DNA of 23,660 bases from Burkholderiaceae bacterium (GCA_030151165.1 JASLEM010000484.1:1-23660), one strand, 5' to 3'. Shown: positions 7,390 through 15,634, counted from the first letter of the stretch. Notes: generated by a model not told the origin, from the sequence alone. Translations and numbers: made by a program.

Positions 7390-9399
7390 ATGCAGTATTT
7401 CGTCACCGGCGCGACCGGCTTCATCGGCAAGCGACTCGTCAAGACCTTGCTCGCCCGGCGCGGCGCCACGGTGTATTTCCTGCTGCGACCCGGCTCGGAG
7501 GGCAAGGTGCCCGAGCTGCTGTCGTACTGGGGCGTGACGAACAAGCGCGCGATCGCCGTCACCGGCGACCTGACCGGCAAGAAGCTCGGCGTCGCCGCCG
7601 ACCAGGTCAAGGCGCTGAAGGGCAACATCGACCAGATGTACCACCTGGCCGCGGTGTACGACCTGTCGGCCGACGAGGAGTCGCAGGTCGCCGTCAACAT
7701 CGAGGGCACGCGCAACGCGGTCGAGTTCGCGAAGGCGATCGACGCGAAGCACTTCAGCCATGTCTCGTCGATCGCCGCGGCCGGGCTGTACGAAGGCGTG
7801 TTCCGCGAGGACATGTTCGACGAGGCCGAGAACCTCGACCACCCGTACTTCGCCACCAAGCACGAGTCCGAGAAGATCGTGCGCAAGGAATGCAAGGTGC
7901 CGTGGAGCGTGTACCGCCCGGCGATGGTCGTCGGCGATTCGCGCACCGGCGAGATGGACAAGATCGACGGCCCGTACTACTTCTTCAAGGTCATCCAGCG
8001 CCTGCGCCAGATCCTGCCGCCGTGGATGCCGGGCATCGGGCTCGAGGGCGGGCGCGTCAACATCGTGCCGGTCGACTTCGTCGTCGCCGCGCTCGACCAC
8101 ATCAGCCACCTGCCGACGACGAAGAGCGGCAGCTGCTTCCACCTGACCGACCCCGAAGGCCTGCGCGTGGGCGACGTGCTCGCCATCTTCGCGAAGGCCG
8201 CGCACGCGCCGAAGATGAACGTGTTCGTCAACGCCGCGCTGCTCGGCTTCATCCCCAAGGGCGTGAAGAAGAGCCTGATGGCGCTGGCGCCGGTGCGCCG
8301 CGTGCGCAACGCCGTGATGAAGGATCTCGGCCTGCCCGAGGACATCCTGACCTTCATCAACTACCCGACGCGCTTCGACAACCGCGACGCCGCCGCCGCG
8401 CTCAAGGGCAGCGGCATCGACTGCCCGCCGCTGAAGGACTACGCGTGGCGCCTGTGGGACTACTGGGAGCGCCATCTCGACCCGGCGCTGTCGATCGACC
8501 ACAGCCTGAAGGGCACGGTCGCGGACAAGGTGGTGCTGGTGACGGGCGGCTCGTCGGGCATCGGCCTCGCCGCGGCCTGCAAGTTCGCCGAGGCCGGCGC
8601 GATCACGCTGATCTGCGCGCGCGACGAGGAGAAGCTCGCCGAGGCCAAGGCCGAGATCCTCGCCTACGCGAAGCGGGCCGGCCGCGCGGACGCGCGCGTC
8701 GAGACCTACTCGGTGGACATCGCCGACGAGGCCGGCTGCAAGACCTTCGTCGCGTGGATCACCGAGCAGTTCGGCGGCGTCGACTTCCTGATCAACAACG
8801 CGGGGCGCTCGATCCGCCGCGCGATCGAGTCGAGCTACGACCGCTTCCACGACTACGAGCGCACGATGCAGCTGAACTACTTCGGCTGCCTGCGCGTGAC
8901 GATGGGGCTGCTGCCCGGCATGGTCGCCAAGCGCAAGGGCCACGTCGTCAACATCAGCTCGATCGGGGTGCTGACGAACGCGCCGCGCTTCTCGGCGTAC
9001 GTCGCCAGCAAGGCCGCCCTCGATGCGTGGACGCGCTGCGCGTCGAGCGAGTACGCGGACGTCGGCGTCACCTTCACGACGATCAACATGCCGCTCGTGC
9101 GCACGCCGATGATCGCGCCGACCAAGATCTACAACAACGTGCCGACGCTCTCGCCCGAGGAAGCCGCCGACATGATCGCGCAGGCCTGCGTCGAGAAGCC
9201 GGTGCGCATCGCGACGCGCCTGGGCGTGTTCGGCGAGGTGCTGCACGCGTTCGTGCCGCGCGTCGCGCAAATCGTCAGCAACACGACGTTCCGCATGTTC
9301 CCCGACTCCGACGCCGCGCACGGCGAGAAGGGGGCCAAGCCGAAGCTGTCGGCGGAAGCGGTCGCGATGCAGCAGATGATGCGGGGCATCCACTTCTGA
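7390..9399 (+). CDS. Two-domain alcohol-forming fatty acyl-CoA reductase (SDR family)
   Basis: A 669-residue protein of two fused Rossmann domains. The N-terminal domain (about 1-360) is an extended SDR with VTGATGFIG (5-13) and the Tyr153-x3-Lys157 pair in YFATK. The C-terminal domain (about 375-669) is a classical SDR with TGGSSGIG (385-392), NNAG (469-472), a Ser in NISSIG (521-526) and YVASK (537-541). This architecture and near-continuous motif agreement (for example HVSSIAAAGL, YRPAMVVGDSRTGEMDKIDG, TFTTINMPLV) match, from memory, the Marinobacter VT8 reductase Maqu_2507, which converts fatty acyl-CoA or acyl-ACP to fatty alcohol with NADPH for wax-ester synthesis. Length agrees (about 660). 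A good ribosome site (GAGGAGA) supports ATG 7390. It may supply fatty alcohols for wax esters; a wax-ester synthase would have to be elsewhere. Both domains keep their catalytic residues. Confidence 0.88.
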   Translation: MQYFVTGATGFIGKRLVKTLLARRGATVYFLLRPGSEGKVPELLSYWGVTNKRAIAVTGDLTGKKLGVAADQVKALKGNIDQMYHLAAVYDLSADEESQVAVNIEGTRNAVEFAKAIDAKHFSHVSSIAAAGLYEGVFREDMFDEAENLDHPYFATKHESEKIVRKECKVPWSVYRPAMVVGDSRTGEMDKIDGPYYFFKVIQRLRQILPPWMPGIGLEGGRVNIVPVDFVVAALDHISHLPTTKSGSCFHLTDPEGLRVGDVLAIFAKAAHAPKMNVFVNAALLGFIPKGVKKSLMALAPVRRVRNAVMKDLGLPEDILTFINYPTRFDNRDAAAALKGSGIDCPPLKDYAWRLWDYWERHLDPALSIDHSLKGTVADKVVLVTGGSSGIGLAAACKFAEAGAITLICARDEEKLAEAKAEILAYAKRAGRADARVETYSVDIADEAGCKTFVAWITEQFGGVDFLINNAGRSIRRAIESSYDRFHDYERTMQLNYFGCLRVTMGLLPGMVAKRKGHVVNISSIGVLTNAPRFSAYVASKAALDAWTRCASSEYADVGVTFTTINMPLVRTPMIAPTKIYNNVPTLSPEEAADMIAQACVEKPVRIATRLGVFGEVLHAFVPRVAQIVSNTTFRMFPDSDAAHGEKGAKPKLSAEAVAMQQMMRGIHF

Positions 9400-9441
9400 G
9401 GCGGCGCGGGCCGGTGGCGCGATGCGATCGGCCCGTCGCTC

Positions 9442-10449
9442 TCAGAAGCCTTCGAGCACCACCTTGCCGCGCGCCCGGTTCGATTCGACCAGCGCGTGCG
9501 CGCGCCGCAGGTTCTCGGCGTTGATCGTGCCGAAGTTCTCGGCGAGCGTCGTCTTCAGCACGCCGGCGTCGACCAGCTTCGCGACGCGATCGAGCAGTGC
9601 ATGCTGCGCGGCCATGTCCGCGGTCTCGAACATCGAGCGCGTGAACATGAACTCCCAGTGCACCGACGCGCTCTTGCGCTTGAGCGGCACGATGTCCAGC
9701 GTCTTCGGGTCGTCGATCAGCGCGAGGTGGCCTTGCGGCGCGATCGCCTCGGCGAGTTGCGCGAAATGGGCGTCGGTGTGCGTCAGGCTCGCGATGAGCT
9801 CGACCTGCGGGATGCCGATGCGCTCCAGTTCGTCGGCCAGCGGCTTCGTGTGGTCGACGACGTGGTGCGCGCCGAGCCCGCGCACCCAGTCGGCGGTCTC
9901 GGGGCGCGACGCGGTGCCGATCACGGTGAGCTGCGTCAGCTGGCGCGCGAGCTGAACGAGGATCGAGCCGACGCCGCCCGCCGCGCCGACGACCAGCAGG
10001 TGCTGCCCGGCGCCACCGCCCTCGGCCACGCCGAGGCGGTCGAACAGGATCTCCCACGCGGTGATCGACGTGAGCGGCAACGCCGCGGCGGCCGCGTCAC
10101 CGATCGACGCCGGCTTGTGGCCGACGAGGCGCTCGTCGACGACGTGCAGCTCGCTGTTCGTGCCGGGCCGGTTCAGCGCGCCGGCGTAGAAGACGGCGTC
10201 GCCAGGTTGGAACAACGTCACCTCCGCACCCACGGCCTGCACGACGCCCGACGCGTCCCAGCCGAGCGTGCGCGGCGCGTCGACCTTCGCGTTGGCGCGG
10301 ATCTTGGTGTCGACCGGGTTGACGGAGACGGCGCGCACCTGCACCAGCAGGTCGCGTGGGCCGGGCGTCGGCGCGGGCTGCTCGAGATCGACGAGCGATG
10401 CCGGGTCGGCGATGGGCAGGCCGGCCTGCGTGTAGGCGATGGTCTTCAT
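9442..10449 (-). CDS. MDR-family NAD(P)H-dependent oxidoreductase (zinc-type alcohol dehydrogenase-like / quinone oxidoreductase)
   Basis: A 335-residue medium-chain dehydrogenase/reductase. The GroES-like N-terminal half has SVNPVDTKIRA, LGWDASGVV and FQPGDAVFYAG. The cofactor domain carries VVGAAGGVGSILVQLA (about 153-168), the AxxGxxG-type nucleotide loop. Residues that bind catalytic zinc in true alcohol dehydrogenases are absent (NPVD replaces the Cys region), so it should be a zinc-independent quinone or enone reductase, despite the usual database name. ATG 10449 has a strong ribosome site (AAAGGAG). It diverges from a LysR regulator gene across 93 bp, the standard layout for a regulator and its target. 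The natural substrate is unknown; electrophile or quinone detoxification is a common role in this family. Confidence 0.88.
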   Translation of the reverse strand: MKTIAYTQAGLPIADPASLVDLEQPAPTPGPRDLLVQVRAVSVNPVDTKIRANAKVDAPRTLGWDASGVVQAVGAEVTLFQPGDAVFYAGALNRPGTNSELHVVDERLVGHKPASIGDAAAAALPLTSITAWEILFDRLGVAEGGGAGQHLLVVGAAGGVGSILVQLARQLTQLTVIGTASRPETADWVRGLGAHHVVDHTKPLADELERIGIPQVELIASLTHTDAHFAQLAEAIAPQGHLALIDDPKTLDIVPLKRKSASVHWEFMFTRSMFETADMAAQHALLDRVAKLVDAGVLKTTLAENFGTINAENLRRAHALVESNRARGKVVLEGF

Positions 10450-10533
10450 GGCGGCTCCTTTCGGGGGGCGTGTTGCGATGGAGCGCATCGTCGCCGGTTT
10501 CGTCTTCTCGAAAAAGCGTAATAATCGACCAGG

Positions 10534-10550
10534 ACTTTCACTATGAAAGT
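10534..10550. promoter_or_regulatory. Candidate LysR-type operator overlapping the lysR start codon
   Basis: ACTTTCA (10534-10540), CTA, TGAAAGT (10544-10550) is a perfect 7-bp dyad. It contains the T-N11-A spacing typical of LTTR sites (T10536 to A10548). The ATG of the regulator (10543) lies inside the dyad. A bound regulator would repress its own gene and could activate the divergent oxidoreductase gene. Confidence 0.45.
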
Positions 10551-11466
10551 GAAGATGATCCGCCTCGACGATCTCCAGCTGTTCCTGCGCTCGACCGCCC
10601 TCGGCAGCTTTTCCGACGCCGCGCGCGAGGCCGACCTGCTGCCTGGCCAGGTCAGCGCCGCCATCAAGCGGCTCGAACGCGAACTCGACATCCGCCTGTT
10701 CGCGCGTTCCACGCGCAGCCTGCGCCTGACCGCCGAGGGCGAGCGTTACCTGCCGTATGCCCAGGGCGTGCTGGACACCTTGCGCGAGGGCCGCGAGCAA
10801 CTGCACGGCGAGCGCGCCGAATTGCGCGGCCTGGTGCAGATCTCCGCGCCGTCCGACCTCGGCCGCAACGTGCTGCTGCCCTGGCTGGCCGAGTTCCGGC
10901 GCGCGCACCCGCAACTGACGCTGCGGCTGTTCTTCACCGATCGCGTGGCCGACGTCTTCCGCGAGCCGGTCGACGTCGCGATCCGCTACGGCGCGACGGA
11001 CGACGCGAGCTACGTCGCGCTGCCGCTCGCGCCCGCGAACCGGCGGCTGCTCGTCGCCTCGCCCGACTATGTCGCGCGCCGCGGATGCCCGGCGGACGTC
11101 GACGACGTCGCCCGCCACGACTGCCTGCTGTACCTGATGGGCGGCCGCATGCACGACAAGTGGACGTTCACGCAGGCCGGCCGGCGCCGCACCGTGCACG
11201 TCAAGGGGCTGCTGCAGAGCGACGACGCCGACGTCGTGCGCCGGCTGGCCATCGCCGGCGAGGGCATCACGTACAAGTCCTGGCTGGACGTCGCCGCCGA
11301 CGTGCGCGCCGGCCGGCTCGTGCACCTGCTCGACGACTGCGTCGGCGAACCGACGCCGCTGCACCTCGTCTGCCCGCACCGCCGCCAGTTCTCGCCGGCG
11401 GTGCAGCAGCTGCACCAGTTCCTGCGCGAACGCTGCGAGGAAATCGCGGCGACCGGCCCGACCTAG
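10543..11466 (+). CDS. LysR-family transcriptional regulator, divergent from the oxidoreductase
   Basis: A 307-residue LTTR. The N-terminal winged helix-turn-helix (residues about 6-65) shows LDDLQLFLRSTALGSFSDAA, VSAAIKRLERELDIRLFARS and LRLTAEGERYL. The remainder is the periplasmic-binding-like effector domain, with VQISAPSDLGRNVLLPWLAEF as the first strand and helix. The pattern resembles the CrgA/DmlR-type branch. AGGA at 10531-10534 gives an 8-nt spacing to ATG 10543; a second ATG lies four codons later. A dyad with LTTR spacing covers the start, suggesting autoregulation. The likely target is the oxidoreductase transcribed in the opposite direction, and the effector may be an electrophile, though that is inference only. 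Confidence 0.9.
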   Translation: MKVKMIRLDDLQLFLRSTALGSFSDAAREADLLPGQVSAAIKRLERELDIRLFARSTRSLRLTAEGERYLPYAQGVLDTLREGREQLHGERAELRGLVQISAPSDLGRNVLLPWLAEFRRAHPQLTLRLFFTDRVADVFREPVDVAIRYGATDDASYVALPLAPANRRLLVASPDYVARRGCPADVDDVARHDCLLYLMGGRMHDKWTFTQAGRRRTVHVKGLLQSDDADVVRRLAIAGEGITYKSWLDVAADVRAGRLVHLLDDCVGEPTPLHLVCPHRRQFSPAVQQLHQFLRERCEEIAATGPT

Positions 11467-11573
11467 CCACGAAGTCAGACCATCCGGCGGAAAGCCGGGC
11501 CGGCGCTGCCGCTGGCGCGACGGCGCGAGATTCAAGGGAGCGGCGGAGCTGGCTTCGCCAGCCAGCGCGGGGG

Positions 11574-11852
11574 CTACTGCTTATCGATCTTCGTGATCGT
11601 GAACACGCTGTTGACGCGATCCAGCGTGAACTGCACGTGGTCGCCCACCTGGACCTTGTCGAGCATCGACGGATCCTGCACCTTGTAGGCGCCGGTCAGC
11701 GCGGGCATGTCGAAGACCTTGACCTCGGCGTGCTTGAGCGTGATCCGGCCGGCGGGCTTGTCGACCTTCTTCACCTCGCCCGCGATGACCGCCTGCGCGG
11801 ACGCGGCGATCGAGAAGGCGAGCAGGGCGGCGGTGGCGAGGAAGCGTTTCAT
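11574..11852 (-). CDS. Small periplasmic CusF-like copper-binding-fold protein
   Basis: A 92-residue precursor with a signal peptide (MKRFLATAALLAFSIAASAQ, cleavage after AQA or nearby). The mature part, about 72 residues, fits the CusF small beta-barrel: GEVKKVDKPAGRITLKH, then FDMPALTGAY, then LDKVQVGDHVQFTLDRV. In classical CusF homologues copper is bound by a His after the first strand and two Met in an MPAMTM or PEMTM motif. Here the His (LKHAEV) and one Met (DMPAL) remain, but the other Met positions read ALTG. Metal binding may therefore be weak or different. ATG 11852 is preferred because the signal peptide starts there; AAGGA is 11 nt upstream, and an in-frame ATG about 27 bases further upstream is possible. 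No cus efflux genes are adjacent. Confidence 0.75.
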   Translation of the reverse strand: MKRFLATAALLAFSIAASAQAVIAGEVKKVDKPAGRITLKHAEVKVFDMPALTGAYKVQDPSMLDKVQVGDHVQFTLDRVNSVFTITKIDKQ

Positions 11853-11993
11853 GATCTCGATTGTCCTTGGTATCTCCATAACGCGCTGGCGGCCCCGCGG
11901 GAATACAGGCGCTTTGCCGGCGCATCGGCGCGGGTGCGCGGAAAACCCTCGAACGCGCGCTGCGCCGACATGCCTTTGTCGCGCGAACGTCAA

Positions 11994-11999
11994 TAGAAT
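11994..11999 (+). promoter_or_regulatory. argB: -10 box of a predicted leaderless argB promoter
   Basis: TAGAAT lies exactly 6 nt before the argB ATG, so initiation about 7 nt past the -10 would start the mRNA at the A of ATG. No Shine-Dalgarno is present between them. No good -35 is seen at 17 bp. Confidence 0.45.
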
Positions 12000-12005
12000 C
12001 GACGC

Positions 12006-12923
12006 ATGACCACGCCCACCTCCAGCTCCGCCGACGCCGACCTGTCGCACATCAACCCGCGCGACAAGGCGGAAATCCTGGCGCAGGCCCTGCCGTACAT
12101 CCGCAAGTTCCACGGCAAGACGATCATCATCAAGTACGGCGGCAACGCCATGACCGAGCCGGCGCTGCAGCAGGACTTCGCGGAGGACGTCGTGCTGCTG
12201 AAGCTCGTCGGCCTGAACCCGGTCGTCGTCCACGGCGGCGGCCCGCAGATCGACTCGGCGCTGTCCAAGCTCGGCAAGAAGGGCACCTTCATCCAGGGCA
12301 TGCGCGTGACCGACCAGGAGACGATGGACGTCGTCGAGTGGGTGCTGGGCGGCGAGGTGCAGCAGGACATCGTCGGCCTGATCAACTCCGCCGGCGGCAA
12401 GGCCGTGGGCCTGACGGGCTTCGACGGCGGCATGATCCGCGCGCGCAAGCTGAAGATGCAGGACAAGGACAACCCGGAGATCGAGCACGACGTCGGCCAG
12501 GTCGGCGACATCGTCTCCATCGACCCCGCCGTCGTGAAGGCGCTGCAGGACGACCAGTTCATCCCGGTCGTCAGCCCGATCGGCTTCGGCGAGGGCAACG
12601 TCAGCTACAACATCAACGCGGACGTCGTCGCCGGCAAGCTGGCCGAGGTGCTGAAGGCCGAGAAGCTGGTGCTGCTGACGAACACGCCGGGCGTGCTCGA
12701 CAAGGAAGGCAAGCTGCTGACCGACCTCTCCGCGCGCCAGATCGACGACCTGTTCGCCGACGGCACGATCTCCGGCGGCATGCTGCCCAAGATCGCGTCG
12801 GCGCTCGATGCCGCGCGCAGCGGCGTCAACGCCGTGCACATCATCGACGGCCGCGTGCCGCACGCGATGCTGCTCGAGATCCTGACGGACCAGGCCTACG
12901 GCACGATGATCCGCGCCCGATGA
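12006..12923 (+). CDS. argB: Acetylglutamate kinase
   Basis: A 305-residue N-acetyl-L-glutamate kinase, catalysing the second step of arginine synthesis (ATP-dependent phosphorylation of N-acetylglutamate) in the cytosol. Diagnostic motifs are IIKYGGNAM (phosphate-binding Lys-Gly-Gly), [10 protein letters not shown] (substrate and phosphate site), [26 protein letters not shown] and SGGMLPKI. An N-terminal helix ([17 protein letters not shown], about 22-38) precedes the core. That helix marks the hexameric, arginine-inhibited class seen in Pseudomonas and Thermotoga and is absent from the E. coli enzyme, so feedback inhibition by arginine is likely. Start 12006 is supported by the upstream -10-like TAGAAT and by protein length. 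Downstream lie EamA, HAD nucleotidase and slmA genes on the same strand. Confidence 0.97.
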   Translation: MTTPTSSSADADLSHINPRDKAEILAQALPYIRKFHGKTIIIKYGGNAMTEPALQQDFAEDVVLLKLVGLNPVVVHGGGPQIDSALSKLGKKGTFIQGMRVTDQETMDVVEWVLGGEVQQDIVGLINSAGGKAVGLTGFDGGMIRARKLKMQDKDNPEIEHDVGQVGDIVSIDPAVVKALQDDQFIPVVSPIGFGEGNVSYNINADVVAGKLAEVLKAEKLVLLTNTPGVLDKEGKLLTDLSARQIDDLFADGTISGGMLPKIASALDAARSGVNAVHIIDGRVPHAMLLEILTDQAYGTMIRAR

Positions 12924-13008
12924 CGGCGTCGCGGGCCGCGCGCTCGCGCCTGCGCGCGCGTGACGCCCGCGCGCGCCGCGTCGGCCCGATGCCCGCCACG
13001 TTCCCTCG

Positions 13009-13935
13009 ATGACCTCCGCGTCCGTCGCTCCCCGACTCGGCGCCGCTTGCGGCGCGGCCTTCCTGTGGGGCACGGGCTCGCTCGTCGTCAACCTGCTCGT
13101 GCTCCGCCACGGCTACCACCCGCAGAGCATCTCGTTCTGGCGTTTCGTGCTCGGGAGCGCGGCGCTGCTGGCCGTCTTCGGCCGCGCGATGCCGTGGCGC
13201 GGGCTCGTGCGCGAGGGCGCGCCGCTGCTCGTCGCCGGCACCGTGATGGCGCTGTACGTGCTGCTGTGGTTCCAGGGCATCGCGCGCATCGGCGCGGCGA
13301 TCCCGACGCTCATCGCGCTGTGCCTGCCGCCCGTGTTCGTCACGGCCTGGGCGCTCGCGCGCGGGCGCCAGCGCGCGAGCGCGGCGCTGGTCGCGATCCT
13401 CGGCGCGTCGCTCGCGGGCACGGTGCTGCTGATCGTCGGCGGCGCGGGTTCGGCGGGGTCGGAAGGCGGCGCGCTGGCCGGCGCGAGCGCGAGCGACTGG
13501 TTCTGGGGCGTCGCCGCCTCGATCGGCTCGGCGTTGCTGTACGCCGGCTTCACGCTCGCGAGCCCGAGCCTGTCGCGGCGCTGGGGCGCGGGCGTCTCGA
13601 CCACCGCGCTGACGCTCGCCGCCACCGCGGCGATGGCGCTGTCGGGCCTCGTGTGGCCGCTGCAGCTGCCGCGCGAGATCACGCCCGAAGCCTGGTTGCT
13701 GTACCTCGGCATGGTGACCGCCGCGCTCGCGCTGCTCGCGTTCAGCTGGGGCGCAGCGCGCCTGAGTCCGACCGCGTTGACGGTGGCGACGCTCGTCGAG
13801 CCGCTCACCGCGGTGCTGCTCGCCGCGGCCTTCCTCGGCGAACGGCTGCAGCCCGCGCAATGGCTGGGCGCGCTGCTGTTGATGGGCGGCATCTGGGGGC
13901 TCGGGCGCGACATGTCGCACGGCGGCGCGGCATGA
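13009..13935 (+). CDS. EamA/DMT-family permease
   Basis: A 308-residue membrane protein of the drug/metabolite transporter superfamily with two EamA repeats of about five helices each. The first repeat starts AACGAAFLWGTGSLVVNLL and includes SISFWRFVLGSAALL. The second begins at about residue 164 (FWGVAASIGSALLYAGFTLA) and ends with ALTVATLVEPLTAVLLAAAFLGERL and WLGALLLMGGIWGL, the classic EamA end. Members export amino acids or metabolites; the substrate here is unknown, although a place in an argB cluster makes amino acid export a reasonable guess. It starts 85 bases after argB, and its TGA overlaps the ATG of the next gene (ATGA at 13932-13935), indicating translational coupling. Confidence 0.88.
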   Translation: MTSASVAPRLGAACGAAFLWGTGSLVVNLLVLRHGYHPQSISFWRFVLGSAALLAVFGRAMPWRGLVREGAPLLVAGTVMALYVLLWFQGIARIGAAIPTLIALCLPPVFVTAWALARGRQRASAALVAILGASLAGTVLLIVGGAGSAGSEGGALAGASASDWFWGVAASIGSALLYAGFTLASPSLSRRWGAGVSTTALTLAATAAMALSGLVWPLQLPREITPEAWLLYLGMVTAALALLAFSWGAARLSPTALTVATLVEPLTAVLLAAAFLGERLQPAQWLGALLLMGGIWGLGRDMSHGGAA

Positions 13936-14624
13936 GCGACGCTCTTCCGGCGCGCGAACGCGTCTGGCTCTTCGACCTCGACAACACCCTGCACGACGCC
14001 GGCGCGTGGGTGTTCTCGCAGATGAACGACACGATGCAGGCCTACGTCGTCGAGACGATGGGCGTCGGCGTCGCCGAGGCGAGCGCGTTGCGCGACGAGT
14101 ACTGGCACCGGTACGGCTCGACGATGCTGGGCCTCGTGCGCCACCACGGCGTGCGGCCCGCGCATTTCCTGCACGAGACGCACCGGCTGCCGGGCCTCGA
14201 GGAACGCGTCACCGGCCATCGCCACGACCTCGCCGCCATCGCCCGCCTGCGCGGCCGCCGCGTCGTGCTGACGAACGCGCCGCGTGCCTACGCGATGCGC
14301 GTGCTGGGCGCGCTGGGCATCGCGTCGCTGTTCGACGAGGTGCTGTCGATCGAGGACATGACGATGTTCGGTCATTGGCGCCCCAAGCCCGACCGGCGGA
14401 TGCTGCGCCAGGTCGCGCGTCGGCTGGGCGTGCATCCGTCACGCTGCGTGCTGGTGGAGGACTCGCTCGCGAACGTCCTCGCGGCGCGGCGCGTCGGCAT
14501 GCAGGCGGTGTGGATGCAGCGCTTCGCGCGGCGCGGCGCGCATGACGGGCCGCGCGTCGAACGCTGGTCGATGCGGCCGAGCGGCGTGCGCGTGATCCGC
14601 AACCTGCGCACCTTGTTGAGGTAG
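13932..14624 (+). CDS. Pyrimidine 5'-nucleotidase (HAD superfamily)
   Basis: A 230-residue HAD phosphatase of the pyrimidine 5'-nucleotidase type (related to yeast Sdt1/Phm8). The four HAD motifs are present: FDLDNTLHDA with nucleophile Asp15 and acid/base Asp17, VVLTNAP (motif II Thr), the Lys of WRPKPD (motif III), and VLVEDSLANVLAA (motif IV acidic pair). The helical cap between motifs I and II has YWHRYGSTMLGLVRHHGV, typical of this subfamily. It dephosphorylates nucleoside monophosphates, possibly including damaged ones. Its ATG overlaps the stop of the EamA gene. A gene of this family between argB and slmA is, to my knowledge, common in Burkholderiales, which supports the call. Confidence 0.88.
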   Translation: MSDALPARERVWLFDLDNTLHDAGAWVFSQMNDTMQAYVVETMGVGVAEASALRDEYWHRYGSTMLGLVRHHGVRPAHFLHETHRLPGLEERVTGHRHDLAAIARLRGRRVVLTNAPRAYAMRVLGALGIASLFDEVLSIEDMTMFGHWRPKPDRRMLRQVARRLGVHPSRCVLVEDSLANVLAARRVGMQAVWMQRFARRGAHDGPRVERWSMRPSGVRVIRNLRTLLR

Positions 14625-14702
14625 CGCGCGGCGCGCCGGCACCCGGGTGGGGACGCCGCGCCCCGGCTCCGTGCAAACCCCGACCGGCCCTCGGCCGCAA
14701 GC

Positions 14703-14716
14703 CCCTCGTGCGAGGG
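14703..14716. repeat. 14-bp palindrome upstream of slmA
   Basis: CCCTCG, TG, CGAGGG is a short inverted repeat in the 190-bp gap between the nucleotidase and slmA, next to an unusually AT-rich patch (about 14717-14745). It could be an operator or a small hairpin. It does not match the SlmA-binding consensus as I recall it. Confidence 0.3.
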
Positions 14717-14814
14717 TTCACGGGATTGTTTGCTTGGTGTTTACCTGCACCCAGCAGCGCGGCAGTGGTGTGCAAAAATGAGTCCAGACCTGCTCCTCCC
14801 GGCAGCTGACAGCG

Positions 14815-15570
14815 ATGCCAGACTCTTCCACCGCTTTTTCTGCCGTTGCCGGTTCCGGCGTGTCGGCGCCCGAGAACATGACGCAATCACAGCAAGCAGG
14901 CCTGGGCGCCGAGGACGACACGGTCGACGACGGAGCGCCGTCGGAAGCGTCCGCGAAGGACGTCGCGGCGCCGGCCGACGCCCCCGCCGCGCGCAAGCGG
15001 CCGAAGCCGGGCGAGCGGCGCGTCCAGATCCTGCAGACGCTCGCCGCGATGCTCGAGGAGCCCGGCGCCGACCGCATCACCACCGCCGCCCTGGCCGCGA
15101 AACTGTCGGTCAGCGAGGCCGCGCTCTATCGACATTTCGCCAGCAAGGCGCAGATGTTCGAAGGCCTGATCGAGTTCATCGAGTCGAGCATCTTCACGCT
15201 GATCCACCAGATCACCGAGCGCGACACCGACCCGTCGCTGCAGGCTCGTCGCATCGTTTTCATGCTGTTGCAATTCGGCGAGAAGAACCCCGGCATGGCG
15301 CGCGTGATGGTCGGCGACGCGCTCGTGTTCGAGAACGAGCGCCTGTCCGCGCGCATGAACCAGTTCTTCGACAAGATCGAATCGCAGCTGCGCCAGTCGC
15401 TGCGCGCCGCCGCGGAACAGCACGGTTCGCAGACCCCCACCGTCGACGCCAACGGCCGCGCGTCGGCCCTGACGGCGCTCGCCGTCGGACGCCTCCAGCG
15501 CTTCACGCGCTCGGGTTTCAAGCGCAGTCCGACCGAGCAGATCGACATGGCGCTGGGGCTCCTCACCTGA
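14815..15570 (+). CDS. slmA: SlmA-like nucleoid occlusion factor (TetR fold)
   Basis: A 251-residue TetR-fold protein. The helix-turn-helix region (about residues 65-115) has RRVQILQTLAAMLEE, ITTAALAAKLSVSEAALYRH and FASKAQMFEGLIEFIESSIF, closely matching E. coli SlmA. That protein binds chromosomal SBS sites and FtsZ to block Z-ring assembly over the nucleoid. The C-terminal dimer domain has FGEKNPGMARVMVGDALVFENERL and RLQRFTRSGFKR, also as in SlmA. E. coli SlmA is 198 residues; the extra 50 or so here are an N-terminal Ala/Asp/Ser-rich, probably disordered, stretch. The start is uncertain: ATG 14815 lacks a clear ribosome site, and ATG 14878 (MTQSQQAG) would shorten the tail. The position after argB and the nucleotidase gene supports the identity. 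Confidence 0.88.
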   Translation: MPDSSTAFSAVAGSGVSAPENMTQSQQAGLGAEDDTVDDGAPSEASAKDVAAPADAPAARKRPKPGERRVQILQTLAAMLEEPGADRITTAALAAKLSVSEAALYRHFASKAQMFEGLIEFIESSIFTLIHQITERDTDPSLQARRIVFMLLQFGEKNPGMARVMVGDALVFENERLSARMNQFFDKIESQLRQSLRAAAEQHGSQTPTVDANGRASALTALAVGRLQRFTRSGFKRSPTEQIDMALGLLT

Positions 15571-15622
15571 AGAAGCCGTCACGCCGGATTCCGACGACTC
15601 ACTGTCCGGTCGGGCGTGGCGG

Positions 15623-15628
15623 CATACT
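15623..15628 (+). promoter_or_regulatory. -10 box of a predicted leaderless promoter
   Basis: CATACT ends 6 nt before ATG 15635, the same spacing as at argB and the cyclo-ligase gene. GAGG directly abuts the ATG and is too close to act as a normal Shine-Dalgarno. Confidence 0.4.
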
Positions 15629-15634
15629 GCGAGG

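Noticed and set aside
9408..9434. Hairpin between the convergent acyl-CoA reductase and oxidoreductase genes
   Set aside because: GGGCCG/CGGCCC is only 6 bp with a 15-base loop and no T tract.
11484..11562. Terminator hairpins between LysR and the CusF-like gene (CCGGC/GCCGG; GCTGGC/GCCAGC)
   Set aside because: The stems are 5-6 bp and have no T tract, which is expected by chance at this GC content.
11976..11999. TTGTCG as the -35 of the argB promoter
   Set aside because: The spacer to TAGAAT is only 12 bp, too short for a sigma-70 promoter.
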